The notes: a model not told the origin generated them from the sequence alone. A stretch of 64,000 nt of DNA from Leucosporidium creatinivorum (GCA_001600635.1 BCKL01000003.1:819923-883922), one strand, 5' to 3'. Shown: positions 14,286-27,700, counted from the first letter of the stretch. Translations and numbers: made by a program.

Positions 14286-17200
14286 ATGGACGGCAATGGA
14301 ACGGGGCTCACCTCGCGCTCCGACTCGCCGCTGCCTTACGATGAGCAGAGCTCGCTGCTGGGCTCGGACGCTACGACGGAGCGGCCGCATCATGACCTCA
14401 GCGACAGGTTACAGGCGGACTTTGCTTCGCCGGCGGACTACGGCAGCACCAAACCAAGCACCAGTCGAGCTGCTGGTCAGTCTACCGAGCTGCAACGAGC
14501 TGCAGACGGGTGAGCTGACGCTTCCGCTTGCACCTCAGCTTTCGCGACACTGCCTACAAGACTAGCGAGGAGTCAGAGCATGGCTAGGAGGGTGGAGAGA
14601 CAGCAGAAGAGGGAGCAGAAGTGGGCAACATGGCGGCACAAGCTGCCTTACTACATCCCCGTGCGTCTCTTCGCTTAAGCCCTTCGCGCTTCTTGAGCTG
14701 ACCCTCTCGCTCTGCAGGTGCTCGCCTGGCTACCAGAATACACGCTCAAAGCCTTCGTCGGCGATGTTACTGCTGCTTTCACGGTCCGTCGGTCTTCCTC
14801 TCGCCCTTGGCCGGGCACCTGATCACGTTGGCTGACGGCCGAATGGCATACTGCTGCATTTCTCCCTCCGATGCAGATGACCTCACTCATCGTACCTCAA
14901 GCAATGTCCTACGCCACGAATCTCGTGCGCTCGGATCCCATCTCTGGCCTGTTCGGCGCAGCCATTCCCGCCCTTCTCTGTAAGTGGCTTCCGTGCCGCT
15001 CATTGAAGGCGGCTAATCCCACTCTTACACAGACTCGGTTCTCGGTACATGTCGACAACTCAGTGTGGGACCGGAAGCGGCGCTGTCGCTCATCATGGGC
15101 GAGGCTATCGCCAGCTTCATCGAAGCCGAGACTCACGCTCATGGCCACCTCTCGGACGCCCACAAGATGCGCATCACCCTCATGGTCACCTCAATTGTCA
15201 CTTTCCAGGCCGGACTCATCACCTTCGCGTAAGGCGGCCTCGTTCCCGCAGGTAGAGACGAACGAAAGCTGACTCCCCTTCATTTCGCAGGCTCGGCATG
15301 CTTCGCCTCGGCTTCCTCGATGCTGTACTGAGCAGGGTGGGTCGTGGAAGGGCTATTCAGCATATCTTACTCCGCGCTGACCGGCTGTCGTGCTTCTCAG
15401 GCTCTCCTTCGAGGCTTCATCACCGCCGTTGGGATTGTCATCTTTGTCGCGCAACTTATTCCTACTCTCGGCCTCGAACGCTTGATCAGCAAGACACATC
15501 CTCCGGAGTCAACACTCGACAAGGCTGGCTTCATCATCGAACATCTGAGAAGCGTCCACCGCCTGACCGTCGCCGTCAGCTTCGTCGCCCTCGCCATTCT
15601 GATCCTCGCAAAGCTCTTCAAGTCTCGCCTTATCAAGCGTCGAGGCTTCGGATGGCTCGCATATGTACCAGAGTAAGTGTAGAGTCCTTATAGCCATGAG
15701 AAGAGCCTTACTAACTCGGTTCTCGCTCGCAGAGTCCTTGTCGTGGTCATCGTCTCGACGAGTACGTTTCACGACCTGTTACTAGTCCACCTGGCGCTGA
15801 TCGCTCTCCCTTCATCAGTCTTCTCCGCCGTCTTCAACTGGGAGGCCAAAGGGCTGCAAGTCTTGGGCAAGGTCTCCCCTGGCAACGTCCAGATTCGCCT
15901 TCCCTTCGGCTCCGGCGTCGGCGACTACGCGACCCAGTGCCTCGGTACCTCCACCGTCATCGCCGTCCTCGGATTTCTCGACAGCATCGTCGGAGCCAAG
16001 GACAGCGCGTCCAAGTTCGACTACCCCATCTCGCCGAATCGCGAGCTGGTCGCCATCGGAGCCGCCAACCTCGCCACCTCGTTCGTCTCCGGCACTCTTC
16101 CAGGCTACGGTTCTATCACTAGGTGCGTCAGACCGCCAAAGCTAGCCTCTCGTACACTGGCGCTGACTCGCTCGCTGCTGCAGGTCTCGCCTCGCAGGAG
16201 CGACCGGAGCGACGACTCAAATGGCCTCGCTCCTCACCGGCACCTTCGTCCTCCTCGTCACCTACTTCCTCCTCGGATTCCTCGTCGCGCTACCCAAGTG
16301 CATCCTCGCCGTCATCATTCTCGTGGTCGTCTTCTCCATCCTGGAAGAAGCGCCTCACGACGTCAAGGTGAGCTCGAGAGCAATCGCTGCTACCAGACTC
16401 GGTGCTATGCCGCTAGTTACTGACGACTTACATCTCACAGTTCTTCTGGAAGATGCGCGCATGGGTCGACTGCGGTCTCATGGCTCTCACCTTCGTCCTT
16501 TCGCTACTCGTGAGCGTCGAGACGGGGATCATCGTGTCGATTGCCCTGTCGATGGTGCTCTGTGTGAAGCAAGCGGCGATTACTCGCATCAAGATTCTCG
16601 GACGAGTGCCAGGTGAGCCCAGCTTCGACGTCGACGAGCGCCGAGCGCCGAGCTGCTCGCTGATCTGCTGTACCGAACAGGCACTTCCTTCTACGAGCCG
16701 CTCGATGACGACGAGGATGATGGACTTTTCCCCACCGAGGAGATCCCAGGCATTCTCATCGTGCGGTTCCGCGACCCATCTCTCAATTTCGGTGAGCTCC
16801 GAACATCGCTCGAGAGGGCGCGTTGCACAACGCTGACGGTTCCACCGAACCTGCAGCCAACGCGGGTGCGCTGAAAGAGCGTCTGCGGCGACTGGAGCGC
16901 TACGGCCGAGGCCGTCATCATCCCTCTGATCAGCCGAGGAGGGGTGAAGCATCTGTCATCATCTTCCACTGCGTCGACGTAGAGGGTGAGCAGCTTCATC
17001 TCGATCCTCGAAAGGGCTCGACTGACTCACCCGCCCTTCCAGACATCGACGCCTCTGCTCTACAGCTCCTCTACGAGCTCGTCGAGAGCTACGCTTCTCG
17101 GTCGGTGCTGGTGAGTTCGCCTCCCTTCGTCTCTCAGGGACCTCTTGCTCACGCCGTAGCATCTCAGATCTACTGGAGTCAGATCCAGCCTGTTCCGCTA

Positions 17201-17380
17201 TCTCGCCTACGAAAGGCAGGCGTGTTGGAGAAGTCGGGAGGAGGTGAGAGCGATTCATCCTTCGCATCTTCGGCGATCGCTGACCCCTTCTTCGACGCAG
17301 AGGGACACGTACAGCCGAACGTCCAGATGGCGCTTCAGGTGTTGAACGATACCATGGGATCGCAGATCAGCCTTCCGTAG
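14286..17380 (+). CDS. SulP-family sulfate permease with STAS domain
   Basis: SLC26/SulP proteins carry sulfate or related anions across the plasma membrane. The start at 14286 (MDGNGTGLTSRS) follows the CTP synthase stop by only 185 bases. A disordered, acidic leader of about 110 residues precedes YYIPVLAWLPEYTLKAFVGD. The transporter signature follows as DVTAAFTMTSLIVPQAMSYA. Later helices include GFITAVGIVIFVAQLIP, LVVVIVSTIFSAVFNW and ALTFVLSLLVSVETGIIVSI. DSIVGAKDSASKFDYPISPN and ELVAIGAANLATSFVSG match the conserved core that lines the substrate path. The C-terminal STAS domain starts at IPGILIVRFRDPSLNFANAG and includes VIIFHCVDVEDIDASAL. Length is about 780 residues. The sequence resembles the vacuolar/uncharacterised SulP branch as much as Sul1/Sul2, so the substrate is not fixed. 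Confidence 0.9.
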
Positions 17381-17554
17381 CCATAGATGAAACCCTCTTG
17401 CTGGCTCTGGGATCGCTTTCGGGAGTCTCGAGAAGTCGGGAACGGCGTAAGAAATCGTGAATATACTACATACTGTACACCCTACTGCTCTATGGTACAT
17501 CTAATCCTGTCTACAACGTCCTGCCACCCTATCCTCGAACTGGCTGTCCCCATC

Positions 17555-18552
17555 TCACGCCCACTGGTTGTGGCTCGAGGGCTTGGAATCGCTGGGCCAC
17601 TCGATCTGCTCGTCGAGACCATTGTGGAGGGCGACCTTGACCGACAAAGCCACGAGAGCCTGGCAGACGGTCGAAGCCCATAGCAGGTCGAAAGCACTGC
17701 CAATTTCGGCGACCCATCGAGTTGTTCCGCCTTTGATGAGCCCCTGCCAGCCGGCGTAGGCGATCCAGGCGTTGAAGTCCTCAACCGAAGCGATCAGAAG
17801 GAGCTTGTAGCCGAGGCCGATGGTGAAGGTGAAGATCATGGCGATGAAAGAGAGGACGCCGACGACTTGGAACAGTCGCCGAGCGTAGAAGCGAATGAAC
17901 TTGACGATGGGAGCGGGGAAGGGGGCGTTGGGGAAGTAGGCGAGGGTCCAGAGGGGGAGGTAGACGAGGAGGGCGGTTCCGAGCATGACGACGGCGGAGA
18001 GGAGGACGGAGGGGGTCTGCACCGACTTGAGGGGGAGCTTGAGAGCAGCGAAGCCGGGGATTTGATCGCTGAGGAGGAGGATGGAGGGCAGGAAATTGAC
18101 GTAGAGGGTGGAGGATGTGCAGATACGCTCAGTTGTCCCTGGAGCTCGGGCGCAGGATCCTGTGTGCGTCCAGAGAGAAAGTCGGTCGGCTGCTTGCTGC
18201 GCCAAGCCCACGGCATGCACTCACCGAGGATGCCAAAGTCCATCAAGCCGTTTCCTCCGACTTGGCGGACCTTCATGTATGGACTGCCTGTCTGCACCAA
18301 CGCCACCAGTACCAAGACAAGCCCGATCAAGTGCAGGGCGAGGGGCACGCTGGCGCACAAGATGAGCTCAACTTGTGGCCATGTAGGTCGGTTCCACTGC
18401 TTCCGAGGTCGGGGTTGGTTCTCTCCTAGAAGCTCATGGGAGCCCTTGGTCGATAGAGAGCCGGCTGCTGCTGCCGCTGCTGCTGCTGCTGCTTCTTCGG
18501 GGTGCAGGGGCGCGAGGTGGATGGGGTGCGTTGTGTGAGGAGCGGCGGGCAT
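17555..18552 (-). CDS. SUR7/PalI-like four-TM membrane protein
   Basis: SUR7/PalI (Rim9) family proteins sit in plasma-membrane eisosome domains or in the pH-sensing complex. The start at 18552 (MPAAPHTTHPIHL) has a CAAGATG context; an in-frame ATG at 18597 would add 15 residues. A poly-Ala run coded by GCN repeats follows. TM1 is around LILCASVPLALHLIGLVLVL. The outside loop includes DFGILG joined by splicing to TTERICTSS, which resembles the family's F-G-x-x-G...C signature. Three more helices are SVLLSAVVMLGTALLVYLPL, LFQVVGVLSFIAMIFTFTIG and FDLLWASTVCQALVALSV. The tail is short and acidic. The gene is convergent with the SulP gene (174 bases) and divergent from another four-TM protein of the same general design. 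The family call rests on topology and the loop motif. Confidence 0.65.
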
Positions 18553-19188
18553 CTTGAGGTACGAGCGAGCAGGTGCAGGGTGAGATGGCTTGTACAAGGT
18601 GAGAGGTAGAAGAACAAGCTCCCTCTTCTCTCTCGGACAAGAAGACAGCTTTCCTTTGTTGTCTTCCTGCGAAGAGCTGAGACAACGCTCGCCTTTTGTC
18701 CAAAAGGAGGGGGAGAAAAAGAAGCAGTCGAAGGCTGCAGAAGCCCTTGCTGTTATACGATAGTGTCATCAAGTACAAGTGGATGTCAGCAAGCAGTAGG
18801 AGGAGAACGAGGAGAACAACTTGAGCTCGGCGCCGACTTTCGGCTCTTGATCTCTCGCTCTCCGCATACCTCGCTGCTTCTCTCTCGCTGCTTGTAATTG
18901 GCTGTAGGCTGTACAATTCTTCTTATCTGACCATCACATCAATTTGACGGACAGCAACCGCAGCTAGACTACTTCCCTTTCTGAGCAGGCGCCTCGAGAT
19001 TCTCGGTCGAGGACAAGGCGAGGAGGAGGGGAGTCCAGGACAAGGGTGCACGATGTTGAGGCTGCTGGCGAGAAGCTCTCGTCTCCTTCCTCCTTCCTCA
19101 ACCTCACTTCACCTGTTCCCTCGCTGGTCGAGCTCGCTTCCTTTCACCCTCGGTCGACTCCATTTCACCTCACCCAAAGACACTCAAG
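18553..19188. promoter_or_regulatory. Divergent intergenic region between two SUR7-like genes
   Basis: A 636-bp spacer lies between two start codons facing apart, shared by two proteins of similar four-TM architecture. Short pyrimidine-rich stretches precede both ATGs. A CTCGGCGCCGA copy of the recurrent motif lies near 18826-18836. No further element was recognised. Confidence 0.45.
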
Positions 19189-20122
19189 ATGAACCACCTG
19201 TACCACTCACTTTCCCCCCTCGTCCTCCTCGCCTCTTTCCTCGTAGTACTCCTCTCTTTCCTCGCGCCCACAACTATCCTACACGAGCGGGTCTCCTTGC
19301 TCAAGGTGCAAGTCAACTCGACCTCCTCCTCGGCTATCAAGCGCTGGCTCGCTCCTCCCGAGGCGCCCATTTTCACCCCCTCATTCCACCGGATGGACAA
19401 GAGGAGCAAGGCCATCGTCGCCCGAGCCACCAACGGGATTAAGAAGGCCTCGGCTTCGACCAACCCTCTCCCTTCGGCGAGTCACACCCTCTTCTTCGGT
19501 CCTATGGGTGAGTGAAGCTGGCGCCTCCTCCTATCCTCTTTCACGCTAACCGACCTGCTCACAGGCGCTTGCTCCCGCACCGTCGCCACCAACTCGAACC
19601 TTACCTGCTCGGCTCCCTCCTTCACACCAATTTTCGTCGACCTCGTCGAGTCTGTTGGCCTCTCTTCCGCCCAGCAAGCGATCCTACCCGACCAGTTCCC
19701 CCTCGCGCCCGCCGCCCTCTTCCTTGCCCTCCTCCTCAACGTCCTCTGCCTCAACTCGGCGCTCCTTTCGGCGCTCGTCAGCCATGCGCCCAAGAAGGCA
19801 GCGTTCCTCGCCAAGAAGCAGGTCACGCTTCGAAAGGTGGCCCTCGGAACTGGTTTTGCCTCCCTGTGCATCGGGCTGGCGGCGACCATCTGCCTTAGGG
19901 TGCAATTGGCGAAGGTGGTTAGGGAGTGGAATCACCTCGGTGTCGGCGAGGCGCAGTTGGAGACAGGTTTTGCTCGTACGTTGCCCAGAGCTACTTGCCG
20001 AGATCATTTCTACGAGCTATCTGCTGATACGTCTTTCGTTGCCTGCAGAATTCTGGGCTGGCTTCGCTCTCCAGGCCGTTTCGGTGCTCTTCCTCGTCGC
20101 CGAGGGCTTGACTAGTCGCTGA
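19189..20122 (+). CDS. SUR7/PalI-like four-TM membrane protein
   Basis: The start at 19189 has a CAAGATGAAC context. TM1 is SPLVLLASFLVVLLSFLAP at residues 9-27. A large outside loop contains TLFFGPMGACSRT, where the G-x-C arrangement fits the Sur7/Rim9 signature, a second Cys in NLTCSAPSF, and an N-glycosylation-type NLT. TM2 is ALFLALLLNVLCLNSALLSA, TM3 VALGTGFASLCIGLAATICL and TM4 FWAGFALQAVSVLFLVAEGL. The protein is about 280 residues, with three exons joined by short introns (the last donor is GTACGT). It ends four bases after the last helix region (TSR), so there is almost no cytoplasmic tail, unlike PalI, which has a long one. It is paired head to head with another four-TM gene. Confidence 0.68.
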
Positions 20123-20350
20123 GCAGCTGTAGCGTAACATAGACACTATCGGTACTGCTACACGAGCCTGCGAAGGTTTGTCCGCCAGTCTGCTCCTTGA
20201 GGGGCTCAAGCTGTTGGCTTTCCAGCTCTCGGCTCGCCAGCGACCGCACTCAGCTCGAGCATAAGAGAAGGGGTATTAATGCGGCAAGTACAGTACAGAA
20301 AGTGACGACCTAGATACTACGCTACTACTCGAATGCGACCCCTCTCTCTC

Positions 20351-23300
20351 TCACCGCTTCTCTCCCTGCTCACCAACATTCGGCGACGACTCGACCTTCC
20401 CCCCCTTCTCGCCCGACTCCTTCTCTTTCCACTCCTTCGAAGCCGCGCCCGCTCCACCACTTTTACTAGCGGCCCTAAAGCACAAGAACTGCAGCGCAGT
20501 CGCCCTCCTCGAAGCGACCAGCGTGCGCTTCAACCCTTCGAGCTCGGATTGCAGCTCGGCGGCGCTGTTGGGCGTGGGGCGGCGGTAGTAGGACTGCGAG
20601 ATGGTCTTGTAGATGGATTGGAGGGTCGTGTCGGCGAGGGGGCTGACGTGTTGGGAGAGGGTTTGGTGCATGAACTCGATCTCGAGGGTGGCCTGCGGAG
20701 GGGAGAGTCAGCTTGGGCGCTCCAAAAAGCTGCGAGGTCGAGACAGAAGAGCTCACCTGCAGCATTCCTCCCATGCCAAATCGTTCGACCTTGCTGAAAG
20801 CGTCGAGGGCGACCTGCGCCAACTCCTCCACCAAACTTCCGAGCGTGCGAGCGACGAGTGGTCGAGCTGTTGCCGAGACTTGCGCGTGGACGAGTACGAG
20901 CGAGAGTAGAGCGTCGTAGATGAAGGGGTGTACCTCTGCGAAAGAGAAGCGAGGAAGGTCAGCTCCGCGCGGAGGGAGAAATGAACGGCGTCGAGCACTC
21001 ACCAGTCGGCTTAGCAGCCTCATACCAATTGACCGTCCCTCCCAACACGCCCTTGCGAATGATCTTGGCGACATCGGCGCTCTTGCGCTTGACATAGTCG
21101 TCGAAGAGGATCTTGTCGAGCTGGTCGGTCACGTCCATGAGCATCTGAGTGTCGGCGCTCATGTCGACCTTGAAGGCCTGCTGAAACTGGTGTACGAGGC
21201 GGGGGATGGACGACTCGCGGAGGTGGGTGAGGTTGGAGACGGTGAGGAGGATGCGGGTGTCCTGCGAGTGGGAGGAGATGGTCAGCTTCTCGGCGCCGAG
21301 AGATGAGATGTACAGGCGAGTACTCACGACGTTGCGAATGTCGACCTCCTTTGGCCGACCACTCTCGTCGTTCTCAAATGGTGTGCGACGAGTGACGAGC
21401 TTGCCCGAGGCGAAGATGGCCTCGGGGTCGGAAAAGGCGACGTGGACGAGGCCGTCGAGGAAGGCGTACAGCGCGTCGAGGAAGGACGACTGCACCTTGC
21501 GCACAAACTCGCCGGGTAGGTCCTGCGGGCGGCGCGGTATCTCGACATCAGCTCCGCTGTTCGGATTGAAGAGAGAGCCCGATCGACTCACCGCCTCCTG
21601 CCGACCTTTGCTCCCTCCTCCCGTGGCGGTACTGCTCATCAGAGCATTGGCGCGCTCCTCCGTGCCTCCTGCTACTCGGTAAGCGCTGATGGTGCAGAAG
21701 CGCTGGAAGGCAGCGACGTTGCGAAGGTAGGCTGTCGTTGACGGCTCGTCCGGGTCAGGGAGCCAGGTTTCGAGGCGGTAGAAGACCTTGGCGTCTGTGG
21801 ATGAGAGTGGGTGAGCCGAAGCGAGGCGACGAGGAATCGGGAAGAGAGCAATTCACCTCGCACCCAAGACGAGCAAATCGCCTCCTCAAACCTCCACCTC
21901 GTACTCGCGACCAACTCCTTCAAACTCGCGCTCGCCTCCCCGGCCAACTCCAGCGCAGCCAACTCGCTCACACACTCGGTCAACTCATTCAGTGTCTTGA
22001 GCAGCCAATGGCAATTTGCCGCGGCATTTGAGTTTGGCGGAACGAAGGGAGGGAGAGGAGGGGTGGCATTCGGGTCGGTGGATGCTGCGCCGAGGGAGAG
22101 GTTGGGCGAGTGCGTTGAAGAGGAGAGGGTGAAGAAGGAGGAGAGGAGGGAGACGTAGAGGGTGACGATGTCTTGTGACATGACGCGGCATTGGGTTGGG
22201 CTGCGACGAGCGGCCGTGGCAGAGAAGGCGTTCTTCTGCGAAGGGCGAGATGGGTCAGCGCGAGGAGGGGTGAGGAAGAGCAGGAGCCGCACCTTCTGGT
22301 ACTTGCCCTCCATGTAGCCCTTGGCGACCTTCCAGAAGCTCGGCAGCGTCTGGAGGATGACTTCATTGAGGTTTCGGACCAGCTCGAAGATGAGCTTCCA
22401 GACTTCGAGGCCGGCCGAGGACTCTGCGAGATGGAGAACCCAAGTCAGCTGCGTCCTTCCATCTCGACATCTCTTCCAACATACCTCGCACCTGCTCCCC
22501 ATCCAGCGCCTCCAAGCTCGCGACACAAGCCCGCAGATCACTCGCCGCCTTGCGATCATCTTCGAACACCTCGCCGTACTGGTCCATGGCCACTCGGATA
22601 CGCGACATGGACGCCTCGGCCGACGTTCTTAGGAGCTGGAGGATATGCCGGTGTTGCGTGTCGAAGAAGATCCAGACGGGGTCGTCTGAAGGGTCGAGCT
22701 CGAGGAGGATCCTGGCGAGGCAAAGCGGTTAGCAGGACGAGAGAAGAGGAAGAAGAGGGAGAGCTCACTCGATAGTCTTCTCTACCTCGTCCAGTCCTCG
22801 CTTCGTGTCTCGTAGTCGCTTGCCGAGCGTTGCGCGAAGGTCGCCGATGATCTTCTCGACTTGGCCCCAGACCTATATGGCGACGGGAGGTTAGCATGCG
22901 AGTCCGACGTCTGATCGCTAGATACAATCTCAGCGCACCTTGTCATAGATCCTCTTCTGCTGTTGCTGCTGTTGAGGCGTGGTCGCGACTGGCAGTCCAA
23001 GCAGCTGCGCCGGCCGCGAGGCGAGTATGTACCTGCCCTTCTTGTACGCCTGCAGGGCGACTTCGTACTTGCCCTGTAGCATTATCATATCGTCAGCTCT
23101 AGCGCTGAAAGGGCAGACAACGCCCAACTCACATCCTCCACCGCCTCGCCGAGAATGGTCGGCAAGTTGAAGAAGAACTTGCTGCGCTCAAAGACGCCTA
23201 GGGTACTCTTGAGTCGTTCCGCTTTTGTTCGAGCGTCAAGGATGGGCTGGAAGACGGCGTCGGCGCGACTTGTGGCTTCTGCTCGGTGGGAGAGGGATCA

Positions 23301-24475
23301 GCGAGCGCCGAGCTGAAAGCGAAGTGGATGACACGCACGCTTGAGAGTATCCCTGACTTCCTTGACTCCATGTTCTGATTCAGGCGCCAATGGTCCGCCG
23401 ATCTTCATCTCCTCGTAGACGGCTGTACGTTCGGAATCGTCAGCTCGGCTCGCCTTCTTCGAGCGAAGTGTCCGACTCACACTCCGTCGCAGCCTTGACG
23501 CCGACAAAGCGGTCCCACTCGGCTTGCACCAGTAGCTTAAGAGCTCCTGAACGCTGCTCCAGCGAATCCTTTAGCCGTTCTCGACCTGTGACAGAAGCGA
23601 GCGAGCGTAAGTGGGGGTGGACCTCTGCGAAGCGCCGAGGGAGCCGACTCACCGACGTTGAGGTCTTTGAAGGTGGCGTTGGGATGCACGGTCGAGAGGA
23701 AGACTTTGGGGTCGAACGTCTTGGAGCCCAGTAGGATGGCGGAACCTGTATGAGCGAAGCAGAGGTCAGAACGATGCGTCGTGGAGCGGCGGCGGAGGAC
23801 GTACGAATGTCGGTAGTAATGTCGGGGTTGGCTCTGTGGATGAACGACAGTATTAGCTGAGCTCCGGCCTTTCCCAGCAAGCTCATAGTCCTCTTGCGAA
23901 GCTACAACGCCCGCTCGCCGCTTCTCAACAAGGCCGAGGACTCACGCTAGGACACCACCACGCATCAGTCCTAATGGGTCCAGCTCGTCGCTCTTGCCTC
24001 CCAGTCCTCCGGAGGTGGGTCCTGCACCGTCTGCTCTTGGAGAGCCAAAGAGGCCGGGGTCGCTCGAGTCGCCTTCCTGCCATTCGCTCTGTAGTTGTGT
24101 GTCAGCTTGGAGCGTGAGCGGAGAGAGCTACACTAGAGCTCACTGGTGCTAGTGTAGTCAAGCCGTAGAGTTGAAGCACTGGAGAGGGAATTAGCTGGTC
24201 AGCTCTCGTGGAGCGCCTCTTCTCTCGAGAGGATGTAGCTCACTAGCGCTTTCATCTGCAGCCCAATCGCGCTTCTCTCCTCCTGGTAGCGGGTCATGAT
24301 GATCCTGCTGCTGTAGTGGAGCCGAGTTCTTCCTACGAGGATCTCCAGCCATTGAGAGCGGTCGGTCGCGAGGAGCGCGCGCTGGTGCTTCCCTACGCTG
24401 ATCCGGAGGAGGAGGAGGGCCAGCAGAGCGAGGATCATAGCCTCGGTCTGGCCTTGGTGGTGGGCCCCGGTCCAT
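20351..24475 (-). CDS. SEC5: Exocyst complex subunit Sec5
   Basis: Sec5 (EXOC2) is a subunit of the octameric exocyst, which tethers secretory vesicles to the plasma membrane before SNARE fusion. The start at 24475 opens a Pro/Arg-rich leader (MDRGPPPRPDRGYD). The family signature follows around DPKVFLSTVHPNATFKDL, then VGRERLKDSLEQRSGALKLL and AEWDRFVGVKAATESVY. Further along are helical rod segments such as FNLPTILGEAVEDGKYEVAL, KKGRYILASRP and the KVWGQVEKIIGDLRATLGKR region. The C-terminal part, LTHLRESSIPRLVHQFQQAF through KVERFGMGGMLQATLEIEFM, also matches Sec5. Length is about 900-950 residues in more than fifteen exons. The last exon ends in a Lys/Glu-rich tail. It is divergent from the PDAT gene, 262 bases between start codons. 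Confidence 0.88.
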
Positions 24476-24737
24476 GCGAGTTGCTGATGAGGTACAGACG
24501 AGATTAGGGCTGAGGTTGAGGGACGCTCAACCCCTTCCGCGCTTCCGCTCCTTGCCCTCCTCCCTGTCGCTCGGCTCTGACTTGTCGGCTTTCGGCTCTA
24601 GGTGAGCAGCTCACTTGGCTATACCTACCACTGCTCAGCTCACTCTGCTGCTCTGTACCCTCCTACATCCCTCTATTTCCAGACTCAGCTCTAAAGGACG
24701 TCAACACTCGGCTGAGCTTCTCTCTCAGACCTGCAAG

Positions 24738-27700
24738 ATGAAGCAGCGTAAAGCAGGCAGCGGCGGCCAGCGCGCCAACGCTCCCAAATCCATCGACATC
24801 TCCACCACCACCTCCCCTTCCGCCTCCTCGCCCGAACCTTCCCCTCCCCTCGCCGCTTCCTCCGCCCTCCGCGTCCCTCTCTTCCGTCGCAAACCAAAGG
24901 GCACAGACGTTGAACCAGAAGTAACACTCTATCCCGATACTGGACGAGCGAGGATCAACGCACCCCAGACGCCGTACCATGAGCTCGATCTGAGCGATAC
25001 CTTTCTCAACGCGCTCCACACCGGCAGCTTTGAACCCAAGAAGACGTGGTTCAGGAAACGGAGGGCTTTCTTTGTCATCGGTGGACTGCTCGGGATCTTC
25101 TGCGGGTGCGTCAGCACGCGTGTTCGACCTCGAAGAAAGGTCGCCGAGCCTCCGAGCTGATCCCTCCCTCGCTTTCCACAGCTGGCTCTTCACCGAAGGC
25201 GACTCGCTCTCCAACCTCAAGATGGACTTTGAGACCCTCTCCTCCAGCTGGGACCTGCAGAACCTCGTGGCCGACTTCCCTTCCTTCCCTCTAAACGTCA
25301 CCGAGTACCTCGCCCCCGGGCGCGATTGGCTCAATGCCAAAGGATCCAACTTTGTCGTCGGGCGAGATGCTGCTGAACGGGGGTTGAAGAAGAAGCATGC
25401 GGTGGTTATTGTGCCAGGTATCAGTGAGTCGCTGTTGAGGCTTTCGACCCATCTCGGCGCAGCAGCTGATCCTCATCTCTCCTCCACAGTCTCCAGCGTT
25501 TGTCTTCCACACTCTCCACCGCTCTCAAACCCTTCCACTGACCCTCTTACATAACCCAGGGCCTCGAATCCTGGTCCACCACCCCCGACGCCGCCCCCTT
25601 CTTCCGCAAGCGCATTTGGGCCAGCACGGCCATGGTTCGCGCTATCCTCACGAGCAAGGAGACGTGGGTGCGAGCGATGAGTTTGGACGAGTTTACGGGG
25701 CTGGATCCGCCTGGGTATAAGGGTGCGTTTAGAAGTACGAGGAAGAGGACGAGAGAGGGAAGCTGATCGCCGAGCTTGATTGAGCAGTTCGGGCGGCGCA
25801 AGGACTTGATGCGGCGACTTCTTTTATGCCTGGTGAGCCTCACTCTTGACTCTGAGACGTCACTCGTATGCTGACTTGTCCTTCTACAGGCTACTGTACG
25901 TCTTCGACGCTCGACTTGCCGCCACCGGGACCCGCTGACCTCTTCACTCACAGGGATCTGGCAGAAGGTCATCGAGAGTGAGTCGCTAAGACTGTCAGAC
26001 TCGAATCGAACTAATAGCTCCTCCTCTCTCAGACCTCGCCGTCCTCGACTACGACCATGACGACATGCACCTCGTTTCCTGTTCGCTCGGTGCTCCCTCG
26101 CCTCACTCGGCTCGCAAGCTGATACCCTCGCTTGCTCAACAGACGACTGGCGACTAGCCTACTACAACCTCGAAGTCCGCGACCAATACTTCTCGCGCCT
26201 CAAGAGTCAGATCGACTTCAATTTGGACATCAGCGGCAAGAAGACAGTCCTCGTCTCGCACTCGATGGGCTCGCTCGTCGTCTTGGTGCGTCTCGGCTTC
26301 TTCTTGCTCGGCGAGCGATGATTGCTGATGTGAGTTGGATGCCCGCAGTGGTTCCTCAAATGGGTCGAGGCTGAGGAGCACGGCAAGGGGGGCTCGACGT
26401 GGTGCGAAGATCACATCTCGGACTGGGTGAGCTAGCTCACCGCCTCTTCCTCTCTCCCTCGATGGCTGACCCTCTCCATCGACTACAGATCAACATCTCC
26501 GGGTGCGCATCTCTCCCCTCCTTGCTCCTCCACCCGCCGCTGACCCTCTCCCCCTCTCAGAACCATGCTCGGCGTCCCCAAAGCCATGTCCGCCCTCCTC
26601 TCGGGCGAGATGCGCGATACCGTCGAAATCAACGCTGCGGGAGTCTACCTTCTCGAGCGCTTCTTCTCGAGGAGCGAGAGGGCCAAGCTGTTCCGCTCGT
26701 GGGCTGGTGCGGTGAGTACGAGCGAGCGCTACAGAGGGCAGATGAGACGGGAAGCTGATGCCTCTTGCGCGGCAGACTTCAATGATGCTCAAGGGAGGGT
26801 GAGTCGATGAGTTCGGGGGCTGTTCTTTAATCTGAGCTGACTTTACACCTCGCCTTCAGCAACTCCGTATGGGGAGACGAGACCGGCGCGCCCGACGACG
26901 CCGAGAACGCCGAGCTCAGTAACGGCAAGATCTAGTCCGTCTTTTGTCACTTCCCTTCCTCCAGCTCCTTCGCTGACCTGCTCGCCCACAGCTACTTCAA
27001 GCCCGAAGTGGAGAGCAACGAAACCGAGATCAACTCGGCGACCGCCAACCTCAACCTCACGCTCAACGACGCGACGACCTACATCCTGGACCACGTCCCC
27101 CCTTCCTACCAAGCGATGATGCACTCGAATTACTCCTTCGGCATGGAGAAGGACCCCGAGGTCATCGCCGCCAACGACAAGGACCACCGCAAGTGGACCA
27201 ACCCGCTCGAAGTCCGTTTGCCCAACGCTCCGAGCATGTCCGTCTACTGTCTTTACGGCGTGGGCAAGGAAACGGAGAGGGCCTACTTCTATCAGAATGG
27301 GGGGTACGAGCAGGATGAGGCGCCGACGGTCCTCGAGAGTCAGAGCCAGTCGGATGGGGTGGACGAGACGCCGAGGGCGCCGTTGGATCTGCCGCTAAGT
27401 CGGAGGGTGTGGATTGACGGGACGGTAACGCTGCCGGACTCCCATGAGCCGAAGGTCAGGAGTGGAGTCGTGTTCGGTGATGGGGATGGAACGGTCAGCT
27501 TGCTCAGTTTGGGCGCCATGTAAGTTCAAGTGTCCATCCTTGCGGCTCAAAGCTATTCGCTGACCTCCCTACCGCTTTGCAGGTGTGTTGACGGATGGAA
27601 AGTAGGTCGTCGTGCTCCCTCGGCGTTTGATCTCGGCTGACCTTCTTGCTCTCCATAGCGCGACATCTACAACCCCGGTCGCAGCAAGGTCATCACTCAC

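Noticed and set aside
18434-18525. GCN trinucleotide run as a possible unstable repeat or mobile-element end
   Set aside because: It simply encodes a poly-Ala run in the SUR7-like protein; no flanking duplications or element features are seen.
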